64,000 nucleotides of DNA from KBS50 sp042434095 (lineage in GTDB: Bacteria; Actinomycetota; Actinomycetes; Mycobacteriales; Micromonosporaceae): assembly GCF_042434095.1 (NCBI RefSeq), contig NZ_JBHLUE010000009.1:79634-143633 (forward strand), read 5' to 3'. Within the stretch, counting starts at the first letter, position 1. Every line of letters begins with the position of its first letter. The notes below the pieces were generated by a model, which saw nothing but the letters and a program-made list of their open reading frames with translations, was not told where the DNA came from and did no database searches. Positions 46,989-54,686 of the stretch are shown here, piece after piece. Position numbers and translations under genes: made by a program.

Positions 46989-49436
46989 TCAGCGGCGCCA
47001 GCGCAAGGGTCCCGGATGGGCCGCCCACCAGAGTCGCCGCCACCAGGACCGGCGGTCCCGCAGCGCCGCGGCGTAGGCGGTCGCGTCGGCGGCTGCCTGC
47101 CGCGCCGCGCCCTCGTCGGCCCCGTCCGGCGCAAACGCGTTGCGGTTGACCAGGTCGACCAGCCGGTCCAGCTCCGGCCCGACCGGGTCGGACGCCGCAG
47201 GCCCGGCCGGATCGGACGCCGGAGGTCCGGCCGGGTCGGACGCCGGAGGTCCGGCCGGGTCGGACGCCGCAGGCCCGACCGCGCCCGAGCCGCCCCGGCG
47301 CCGACCGCGCCGGCCCGGCGGTGGGGCGGTCACCACCGCGCGGGCGTGCCGGGCCACCTCGCTGGCCGCCAGGTCCGGCCCGGCCGGCCGGCCGGCGAGC
47401 CGCAGCGCGTCGATCACCTCCAGCCAGGCGCCGGCGATCCGCTGCGCCGGGCTGCCCTCGGTGAGCCGGCGCCGCCGTTCCGCCCGGCGCAGGAAAATCA
47501 GAAGCAGCACGACGGCGGCGGCCAGCAGCAGGGCCGCGCCGGCGCCGCCGCCGGCCAGCACCGGCCCCGGTACGCCCCGGTCGGCCGCGGCCAGCACCGG
47601 CCCGGCGCTGGCCGGCGGCGTGGGTTCGCTGCTCGGCGGGGTGGGATCCGGGGTCGGCGGATCCTCCGGCTTGGGCTTGAAGTCCTCCTCCACCGGCCGG
47701 GGCTTGGTGTGCGGCCGGGGCAGCGGGTCGAACGCCACCCAGCCCAGCCCGTCGAACAACACCTCCGGCCAGGCGTACGCGTCGCCGGCGCGCACCGGAC
47801 CGGCGCCGGTGCGCGACGAGAAGCCCACCACCACCCGGGTGGGCAGGCCCATCATCCGGCCCAGCACCGCGTACGCGGCCGCGAACTGCTCGGACGTGCC
47901 CCGCTGCCCGCCGCCGTTGCGCGGTCCGAACAGGAAGAACTTCAGGTTCGGGTACGCGTGCCCGCTCGGCGCGTCGGCCACCAGCCGGTAGTGCTCGGCC
48001 AGGAAGCTCTCCAGCGCGCTCGCCCGGGCGTACGGGGCGCCATTGTCGCCGGCCAGCTGGGTGGCGAGGGCCTGCAGCTGCTCCGGCGTGCCGTCGGGCA
48101 CCCGCAGCACCCGGGCCACCCCGTCGCCGGCCGGCACGTCGGCGGTGGCCAGCGCGTTCGGGTCCGGGTGTTCGCGGGCGGAGACCACCTCGTACCGCAC
48201 CCCGGGCAGCAGCCCCTCCGGGCGGATCAGGGTGCCGCTGGCCGGGTCGTACGCGACGCGGGCGCCGGTGACCTGTTCGGGGGTGGCCACCGCCGGCAGC
48301 AACTGACCGCTGAGCCCGCTGATGGTGATCTGCTGCCGGACCGTGTCGACGGTGGCGTCCGGGTCGGTCGGGGTGGCCGGCAGGACCCGGCCGGCGTTGC
48401 GGTAGGTGCCGCCGACCCGCCAGGTCACCCCGTCGTAGTCGCTCAGCACGGCCAGCCGTACCCGCAGCTCGGTGGCCCGGGGGCTCGGGTCGGCACCGGA
48501 GTCGGGGTCCGGGTCGCCGCCGGCGGCCGGGCCGGGGCTGGCGCCGGCGTCCGGTCCGGCCGCGCCGGCCCCCGCGTCGCCGGGCCGGGCCTGGATCTGG
48601 CTGCCGAGCCGGAACAGCTCCTGGTCGGGGTGCAGCGCCCAGCCGGAGATCCTGATCAGCGGGCTCTCGTCGAGGCTGTCCACGGTGGGCGGCTGGACGT
48701 ACCGGCGGGGGTCCACCGGGTCGTCCCCGCCGCGGCCGACGATCACCGGGGCCAGCGCGGCGGACAACCCCACCACCAGGGCCAGCCCGCCGGCCGTGGT
48801 GGCCAGCAACCGCAGCCGCAGGGCGGCCCGTACCGCCGGGGGCAGGTCGGCGGCCGGGTCGGCGGCGCCGCGCGGGGCCAGTCCGGTGAGGGCCAGGCCG
48901 GCGGCCGCCGCGGCCGCGAACGCCACGGTCAGCCACACCGCGTGCCCGGCGTTCGGCCCCACCACGTACAGCGCGCCCGCGTAGAACAGCGCCGCCGGCA
49001 GGTAGCTGAGCAGCACCCGGCCGGCCCGCAGCGCCACCTCGGCGCCGGCCAGCCCGGCGAGCCAGGCCACCACCAGCGGCACGATGACGGTGTCGGGGGC
49101 GGGTTCCACCGGGATCAGCGCGGTCAGCAGCCGGGGGATGCCGTTGCGCAGCGCGTCGAGCGCCACCGTGGGCAGCGAGCCGGCGGTGTGCGCGTGCCGG
49201 GCCGCCAGCCACATCCCCGCGGCGGCATAGCCGAGCAGGCCGAGCACCGACAGCGGCGCCACCAGGTACGAGGGCAGCCGCCGGGCCGCCACGGAGATCA
49301 GCACCGACGCGGCGGCGGCGCCGAGCACCAGCTCGGTGAGCAGGCCGCCCGCGTACACCCGGCCCAGCACCGCGCCCGACAGGCCGATCAGCACCACCAG
49401 CACGGCCGGCACGGTCAGGCCGCGCAGCGTTCTCAC
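46989..49436 (-). CDS. TgpA-like transglutaminase-domain membrane protein (DUF3488)
   Basis: 815 residues. Five to six N-terminal membrane helices (to ~190) form the DUF3488/TgpA_N part. A large extracytoplasmic region contains the transglutaminase core: Cys-region replaced by GTSEQFAAAYAVLGRMMGLPTRVVVGFSS, and the His/Asp part GDAYAWPEVLFDGLGWVAFDPLPRP. The usual catalytic Cys position reads GTSEQF, as Ser, so activity is doubtful. A last helix (AALLLAAAVVLLLIFL) and a cytoplasmic tail with a tandem repeat (ASDPAGPP units) follow. GTG 49436 overlaps the DUF58 stop by four bases. It acts with MoxR and DUF58 at the membrane. Confidence 0.85.
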   Translation of the reverse strand: MRTLRGLTVPAVLVVLIGLSGAVLGRVYAGGLLTELVLGAAAASVLISVAARRLPSYLVAPLSVLGLLGYAAAGMWLAARHAHTAGSLPTVALDALRNGIPRLLTALIPVEPAPDTVIVPLVVAWLAGLAGAEVALRAGRVLLSYLPAALFYAGALYVVGPNAGHAVWLTVAFAAAAAAGLALTGLAPRGAADPAADLPPAVRAALRLRLLATTAGGLALVVGLSAALAPVIVGRGGDDPVDPRRYVQPPTVDSLDESPLIRISGWALHPDQELFRLGSQIQARPGDAGAGAAGPDAGASPGPAAGGDPDPDSGADPSPRATELRVRLAVLSDYDGVTWRVGGTYRNAGRVLPATPTDPDATVDTVRQQITISGLSGQLLPAVATPEQVTGARVAYDPASGTLIRPEGLLPGVRYEVVSAREHPDPNALATADVPAGDGVARVLRVPDGTPEQLQALATQLAGDNGAPYARASALESFLAEHYRLVADAPSGHAYPNLKFFLFGPRNGGGQRGTSEQFAAAYAVLGRMMGLPTRVVVGFSSRTGAGPVRAGDAYAWPEVLFDGLGWVAFDPLPRPHTKPRPVEEDFKPKPEDPPTPDPTPPSSEPTPPASAGPVLAAADRGVPGPVLAGGGAGAALLLAAAVVLLLIFLRRAERRRRLTEGSPAQRIAGAWLEVIDALRLAGRPAGPDLAASEVARHARAVVTAPPPGRRGRRRGGSGAVGPAASDPAGPPASDPAGPPASDPAGPAASDPVGPELDRLVDLVNRNAFAPDGADEGAARQAAADATAYAAALRDRRSWWRRLWWAAHPGPLRWRR
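47188..47283. repeat. 24-bp tandem repeat inside the TgpA-like gene
   Basis: Four units of a 24-bp sequence encode SDPAGPPA/SDPAGPAA in the C-terminal cytoplasmic tail. The period is a multiple of three, so copy-number changes keep the frame. Confidence 0.75.
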
Positions 49437-50713
49437 CACCGGCGTACCCCGTCCCACTCGGCGGCGAACTCGGCGCCGTCGGCGGCGGCGATCAGGACCA
49501 CGCCGGGTCCGCCGGCCGGTGGGACCGCGCCGGCGCCGAAGATCCCCACCACCACCGACGGGTACGCGCCGCGGAGCGCGCCGATCCGGCCGAGGTCGTC
49601 GGCGGCGCCGGGGCCGGTGAGGAAGACCAGGGTGTCGCCGCGCCGGTCCTGGCGCAGCCGGGTGGTGGCGTTGGCCAGCTCGTCCCGGCGCGGCCGGCTC
49701 GGGTGCAGGGTGACCGCGGCGAGGTGGTCGAGGAACCCGGTCGGCTGCCCGCCGCCGGCTCCCGGCCCTGCCCCGGCCGCGCCGCCGGCGGGCCCGGTGC
49801 TGCCGGCGGACGCGGTGCTGCCGGCGGGACTGGCGCTGCCGGTGGACCCGGCGCTGCCGGCGCTGCCTGCCGGGTCGGCGAGGGCGCCCGCGACCAGCAG
49901 CAGCGTCACCGGCAGCGCCTCCCGGTACGCCGCGGTCAGCACCGAGGCGGCGGCCTCACATGCCGACTCGAACGACTCGGCCACCCCGTCGACCACCTCC
50001 GGGTGGGCGGCCGCGCGGTCGTCCAGCACCACCACGATGCGCGGCAGGCTGGTGTCGACGTGTTCGCGCACCATCAGCTCGCCCACCCGGGCGCTGGTGC
50101 GCCAGTGCACCCGGCGCAGCTCGTCGCCCACGACGTACTCGCGGAGCGCGTCGAAGGTGATGGAGCCGTGCGGCACCCGGTCCAGCCGGCCGTCGAGGCT
50201 GCGGTTCACCCCGGCCGGCACCGCGCCCAGCGGGTGGACCCGCGGATGCACCCACACCTCGGTGGTGCCGCCAACGGAGCGGGCCAGGGTGACCAGGCCG
50301 AGGGCGTCGCGGGCGGTCAGCCGCAGCGGGCCGACCGGCACCACGCCGCGGCGGGAGGTGGGCACCGGGTAGCCGACGGTGGTGTCCCGGCCGGGGCGCA
50401 GCCGCAGCAGCGGGACCGGCACCGCGCGGCCGCCGCAGCGGTCCTCGGCGATCAGGCTCGCGGTGCGCAGCCGGCCCCGGTTGCGCACGGTGAGGGTCAT
50501 GCTGGCCGGCTCGCCCCGACCGACCCGGTCCGGGTCGGCCAGCCGGGTGACCTCCAGCCGGGGGCGGCCCAGGGCGTTGCCGAGGCCGCAGGCCAGCGCG
50601 AGCCCGGCGGTGGTGCCGAGCACGGTCAGCTCCGGGTAGTCGAACCGCAGCCCGACCAGCAGCAGCGCGGCCGCCGCGGCGAGCAGGCCGATGCCGCGCG
50701 AGGTGATCCGCAT
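49433..50713 (-). CDS. DUF58 domain-containing protein
   Basis: 426 residues. Two N-terminal membrane helices (IGLLAAAAALLLVGL; LTVLGTTAGLALACGLG) precede a beta-rich domain (VTRLADPDRVGRGEPASMTLTVRNRGRL) and the DUF58 core FDALREYVVGDELRRVHWRTSARVGELMVREHV, then a vWA-like part (RIVVVLDDRAA). A Gly/Ser/Ala low-complexity insert (AGSAGSTGSASPAGS) interrupts the latter. DUF58 proteins work with MoxR AAA ATPases in assembly or activation of surface complexes. It ends overlapping the TgpA-like gene and begins four bases after moxR. Confidence 0.88.
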   Translation of the reverse strand: MRITSRGIGLLAAAAALLLVGLRFDYPELTVLGTTAGLALACGLGNALGRPRLEVTRLADPDRVGRGEPASMTLTVRNRGRLRTASLIAEDRCGGRAVPVPLLRLRPGRDTTVGYPVPTSRRGVVPVGPLRLTARDALGLVTLARSVGGTTEVWVHPRVHPLGAVPAGVNRSLDGRLDRVPHGSITFDALREYVVGDELRRVHWRTSARVGELMVREHVDTSLPRIVVVLDDRAAAHPEVVDGVAESFESACEAAASVLTAAYREALPVTLLLVAGALADPAGSAGSAGSTGSASPAGSTASAGSTGPAGGAAGAGPGAGGGQPTGFLDHLAAVTLHPSRPRRDELANATTRLRQDRRGDTLVFLTGPGAADDLGRIGALRGAYPSVVVGIFGAGAVPPAGGPGVVLIAAADGAEFAAEWDGVRRW

Positions 50714-50717
50714 CGGG

Positions 50718-51716
50718 TTACCCGGCGGTCGAGGCGAGTTGCCCGGTGGGCAGCGGCACCGGCACCGACGCCACGGCCTCGGCGAGCACCTGCGCGGCGG
50801 TCACCCCACGCATCTGCGCGTCGGGGGTGAGCAGGATGCGGTGCGCGAAGACCGGCTCGGTGAGCCGCTTGAGGTCCTCGGGCATGATCCAGCCGCGGCC
50901 GTCGGCGAGCGCGTACGCGCAGGCGGCCCGGGTCAGCGCGATGACGCCGCGGGGGCTGACCCCGACCCGGACCTGCGAGTGCCCACGGGTGGCCGCGGCC
51001 AGCCGCACCGCGTACGTGTAGAGCGGCTCGGCGATGTGCACCCGGCGGGCCAGTTGCACCATCTGGCCGACCAGGGCCGTGTCGGTGACCGGTTCGAGGG
51101 CGTCGGGGGAGCGGACCGCGGCTCCGCGCAGCACCTCCACCTCCACGGCCTCGTCGGGGTAGCCCACCGACAGCTTCATCAGGAAGCGGTCCAGCTGCGC
51201 CTCCGGCAGCCGGTACGTGCCGTCCATCTCCACCGGGTTCTGGGTGGCCACCACGAGGAACGGCTGCGGCACCGGATGGCGTACCCCGTCCACGGTCACC
51301 GTCCGCTCCTCCATCACCTCCAGCAGCGCCGACTGGGTCTTCGGGGAGGCCCGGTTGATCTCGTCGGCGATGACGATGTTGGCGAACACCGGCCCGGGAT
51401 GGAACTCGAAGCTGCGGGACGCCTGGTTGAAGATCGTCACACCGGACACGTCGGCCGGCAGCAGGTCGGGGGTGAACTGGATGCGCCGCCACTGCCCGCG
51501 CACGGTCGCGGCGACGGCCCGGGCCAGGGTGGTCTTGCCGACCCCCGGCACGTCCTCCAGCAGCACGTGTCCCTGGGCGAACAGCGCGGTCAGGGCCAGC
51601 CGCACCACCTCGGGCTTGCCCAGCACCACCGTCCCGATGGCGTGCGCCAGCCGGGTGGCGACGGTGGCGAAGCCCTGCACCTCGCGTGGGGTCAGCGGCT
51701 CGGTGCCGGTCACCAT
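50718..51716 (-). CDS. MoxR family AAA+ ATPase
   Basis: 332 residues. Walker A: LLEDVPGVGKTTLARAVA; Walker B: NIVIADEINRASPKTQSALLEVMEE (MoxR-type ADEINR); sensor 1: FLVVATQNPVEMDGTYRLPEAQLDRFL. The C-terminal lid is DPDALEPVT...HIAEPLYTYAVRLAAATR. GGAGCACCG precedes the ATG. It probably remodels the DUF58 and TgpA-like partners encoded downstream in the same operon. Confidence 0.93.
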   Translation of the reverse strand: MVTGTEPLTPREVQGFATVATRLAHAIGTVVLGKPEVVRLALTALFAQGHVLLEDVPGVGKTTLARAVAATVRGQWRRIQFTPDLLPADVSGVTIFNQASRSFEFHPGPVFANIVIADEINRASPKTQSALLEVMEERTVTVDGVRHPVPQPFLVVATQNPVEMDGTYRLPEAQLDRFLMKLSVGYPDEAVEVEVLRGAAVRSPDALEPVTDTALVGQMVQLARRVHIAEPLYTYAVRLAAATRGHSQVRVGVSPRGVIALTRAACAYALADGRGWIMPEDLKRLTEPVFAHRILLTPDAQMRGVTAAQVLAEAVASVPVPLPTGQLASTAG

Positions 51717-51750
51717 CGGTGCTCCTTGCCTCGTGGTGCGGTGCCGCGGG

Positions 51751-54414
51751 TCAGCAGGCGGGCAGGACGTTCGGGTCGTCCCCGCCGTCCAGGTTCAGCC
51801 ACGCCCACGGGATGTAGGCCGTCCCGCTGCCCCAGTCGATGTTGATCCAAATCGTGCTGCGCTTCTGGTTGTTGTAGATGTACGCGTACACCTCCTGGCC
51901 GGACCGGCGGCAGTGCGCCTTCAGCCGGGTGCCGGGCTTGGCCCAGCCCACCTGATCGCTGTTGATCTGCTGGGTGCCGCTGAAGATCTCGTTGCCGTTC
52001 CGCTCGTTCGGCCGGTCGGAGTTGCAGTAGGTGGCCTCCGCGCCCGACGAGCCGTTGTTGCAGGTCGCCGTGCCCAGCACGTCGTCGGTGCGCTGGTCGC
52101 GGGTGGCCGTGCCGGTGCCGGCGGCGTTGCGGGCGGTCACCGTGAACGAGTAGTCCGTGCCCGGCGCCAACCCGGTGGCCTTGATGCTCGAGCACCCGCC
52201 GGAGACGGCGGCCTTGCCCTTCGGGGTGAGCGTGCAGGTGGCCTGGCCGCCGCCGGCGTCCACCGTGAACGTGACGGTGGCGCTGGTGGCGCTGGCCGAG
52301 CTGCCGGTCACGGTCACCCGGGGCGCGGCCACGGTGCGGGCCGTGGCGGTGGCCGGCGCGCCGTCACCGGCCTCGTTGACCGCGTGCACCGTGACGCTCA
52401 CGTTCTGCCCGTCGCCCAGCCCGGTGAGCTTCGCGGACGTGTCGGTCGCGTCGACCGAGCGCCCGGCCGCGGCCACGACGTACTTGCTGATCGGCCGGCC
52501 GTTGTCGGCCGCGGGCGACCAGGCCACGGAGATGGCGCCGGCCTCACCGGCGACCGTGCGGGCGGTCAGCCCGACCGGCGCGCCGGGCGCCGCGAACGGC
52601 ACCACCGTGTTGCTGACCGGCGACGGCTTCGACCCCGCGCCCTTGGAGTTCACCGCCACCACCGTGAACGCGTACTGGGTGCCGTACTCCAGGTCGCCGG
52701 GGCGGACCACCAGCTCGTTCTTGCGCGACTCGCCGGCCGGCGCCGTGGCGCCCACCGACACCGCCGTCACCGCGTACTTCGCGATGTCGTAGCCCTGCCC
52801 GTTCGCCTCCGGCCAGGTCACCCGCACCGTGCCGTCCGGCCGCGCCTCCGCGGTCACGCTCACCGGCGGGTCCGGCACCTCGGATGTGGGCACCACCGGG
52901 TTGCTCATCCGGTCCGGCCCCGCGCCCTTGCCGTTCACCGCGTGCACCGCGAACCGGTACGTCTGCCCGTTGGTCAACCCGGTGACGTCCAGCGACCGCT
53001 GGTTCGCGCCCACCTCCACGGTCTGACCCGCGCCCGTCACCACGTACTTGATGATGGCCGAACCGTTCGCGGCGGCCGGCCGCCAGCTCACCCGGGCCTG
53101 CGTGTTGCCCGCCGAGGCCGTCACGCCGCGGGGCGCGCCGGGCTTGCTCACCAGCGGCTTGCGCGGCGGCGGTGGCGGCGCCTCGGCCGGCGGCGGGTCG
53201 CCGCCCAGGATGTCGTTGGCGTACTTGTCCACCTTGCTCACCCGCCGCTGGTCGTCCACCACCCGCGCGGTGGCCGAGCCGGGCGAGTTGATGAACAGGT
53301 GGTTCTCCCGTACCTCAAGCTCCAGCGGTCCGCTGGTGTCCCGCGAGTCGATCTTGTCGACGACCTGCCCGTCGGCGTCCAGCGCCCAGACCACCCGGTT
53401 CTCCAGGTCGGCCACGTAGAACAGGCCCGCCCAGGCCACCGCCGGCTCCAGCTGCGACCCGGTGCCCGGCACCGAGAACTGGCGCTCCGCGCCGGCCTTG
53501 TCGACCACCACCACGTTGCGGTTGTCCTGCACCGTCACCGGCACGGTCGCCCCGCTGGTGCGCCCCGGCACCGCGCCCACGCCGCCGAGCTTCAGCGGTA
53601 CCGTGTGCTGCTCGTCGCCGTGCACCGTGGTCAGCGACCCGACCGTGCGGTCCAGCACCGCCACCCCGTCGTCCAGGGTGGAAACCGCCAGGTCGTGGTT
53701 CGGCGGCGCCACCGAGATCGTCTTGACCTGCTTCGGTCCGCCGCCGCCACCGGCGCCGCCGCTCCCGTCGGCCGCCGCGGACGGCAGCCGCGCCGGGGTG
53801 ACGGCGGTGACCGTGCCCTGGCTCGGCACCCCCACCCACAGCCGGCCCGCGCCGTCGAACGTGCCGCCCGTGATGCCCGGCGGGAAGTTGATCGGCTCGC
53901 CGACCGGCTGAAGCGAGCGCGGATCCAACTGCCGCACCACGCCCTGCACCGCGTCCACCACGAACGCGCCGGCCTGGTCCAGCGCCACCGACACGCCCAG
54001 CCCGGCGGTCGTGCGGCTGCCCGCGACCACCTGCAGGGTCGCCAGGTCCAGCGAGCTGACCTGACCGGTGTTCAGGTCCCGCAGCACCAGCAGCCGGTCG
54101 GTCTGCACCACCTGCAGGGTGTGCCCCTGCGCCTTCGGCACCTCCACCCGGGTGTCCACCTTGGCGGTCAGCCCGTTCACCCGCGCCAGCTCGCTGCGGG
54201 CGGTGCTCCACAGCCACGAACTCGCGTCGTAGCTGGCCACCGCGTTGTCGGCCGAACCCAACCCGAGGACCGTCAGACCGAGGCCGGCCACCAGCGCGGC
54301 CACCGTACCGATGGTGACCAGGCCGCCGGGGATCCGGCGCCGCCGTGCCGGCGCGGCCGGTGGCTCACCCGCGCCGCCGCCGTTGTCCGTGGTGCCGATG
54401 TCTGTGGTGACCAC
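51751..54414 (-). CDS. Membrane-anchored fibronectin type III repeat protein
   Basis: About 887 residues. One N-terminal membrane helix (GLVTIGTVAALVAGLGLTVLGLG) is followed by a ~350-residue region that looks like a beta-propeller (QTDRLLVLRDLNTGQVSSLDLATLQVV; VWVGVPSQGTVTAV-like blades), a Pro-rich linker and four FN3 domains (PGAPRGVTAS..., PDPPVSVTAE..., PGAPVGLTAR..., APRVTVTGSS...). A Cys-rich C-terminal domain ends NVLPAC. It is an extracytoplasmic protein in the MoxR-DUF58-TgpA operon. GTG 54414, with GGGGAGG upstream, is preferred to a TTG at 54486. Confidence 0.82.
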   Translation of the reverse strand: MVTTDIGTTDNGGGAGEPPAAPARRRRIPGGLVTIGTVAALVAGLGLTVLGLGSADNAVASYDASSWLWSTARSELARVNGLTAKVDTRVEVPKAQGHTLQVVQTDRLLVLRDLNTGQVSSLDLATLQVVAGSRTTAGLGVSVALDQAGAFVVDAVQGVVRQLDPRSLQPVGEPINFPPGITGGTFDGAGRLWVGVPSQGTVTAVTPARLPSAAADGSGGAGGGGGPKQVKTISVAPPNHDLAVSTLDDGVAVLDRTVGSLTTVHGDEQHTVPLKLGGVGAVPGRTSGATVPVTVQDNRNVVVVDKAGAERQFSVPGTGSQLEPAVAWAGLFYVADLENRVVWALDADGQVVDKIDSRDTSGPLELEVRENHLFINSPGSATARVVDDQRRVSKVDKYANDILGGDPPPAEAPPPPPRKPLVSKPGAPRGVTASAGNTQARVSWRPAAANGSAIIKYVVTGAGQTVEVGANQRSLDVTGLTNGQTYRFAVHAVNGKGAGPDRMSNPVVPTSEVPDPPVSVTAEARPDGTVRVTWPEANGQGYDIAKYAVTAVSVGATAPAGESRKNELVVRPGDLEYGTQYAFTVVAVNSKGAGSKPSPVSNTVVPFAAPGAPVGLTARTVAGEAGAISVAWSPAADNGRPISKYVVAAAGRSVDATDTSAKLTGLGDGQNVSVTVHAVNEAGDGAPATATARTVAAPRVTVTGSSASATSATVTFTVDAGGGQATCTLTPKGKAAVSGGCSSIKATGLAPGTDYSFTVTARNAAGTGTATRDQRTDDVLGTATCNNGSSGAEATYCNSDRPNERNGNEIFSGTQQINSDQVGWAKPGTRLKAHCRRSGQEVYAYIYNNQKRSTIWINIDWGSGTAYIPWAWLNLDGGDDPNVLPAC

Positions 54415-54513
54415 AGTCGGCCGCCTCCCCACCCCGTTCGTGACCGCGCCGGACGGCGCCTCGACGGTGCCCCGCTCCGGGCACAACGGCTGACATCATA
54501 TGGCCGGGTCAAT

Positions 54514-54533
54514 CCGTGCGGAAACCCGCACGG
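54514..54533. terminator. Short hairpin in the FN3/TPR intergenic region
   Basis: Arms CCGTGCGG and CCGCACGG with an AAAC loop. It could end transcription from the upstream TPR gene, about 150 bases past its stop. No T run. Confidence 0.35.
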
Positions 54534-54540
54534 TAGCGCC

Positions 54541-54586
54541 TGTGGACACCCACCGTGGCGGTTGTGGACAACCGGCTGTCCACAAC
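54541..54586. promoter_or_regulatory. Cluster of DnaA-box-like 9-mers
   Basis: TGTGGACAC (54541-54549), TGTGGACAA (54563-54571, the exact reverse complement of the actinobacterial box TTGTCCACA) and CTGTCCACA (54576-54584). The last two form a 10-bp-arm inverted repeat (54561-54586). They lie upstream of the FN3-MoxR operon. Confidence 0.55.
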
Positions 54587-54686
54587 ACGACACCGCAGGT
54601 CACCGCCATGACCAACATGTCGCGCATTCAGTTGGTGCCCGAACCGGCGCGCGATTTCCGGCGTACGGCGACGGTTGTCGACCCGG

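Noticed and set aside
47016..50372. Open frame of 1118 codons on the plus strand opposite the TgpA-like and DUF58 genes
   Set aside because: Low-complexity translation, and the minus-strand genes have clear domains and overlapping starts.
54541..54586. Chromosomal origin of replication
   Set aside because: Only three DnaA-like boxes and no dnaA, dnaN, rpmH or other origin genes nearby.
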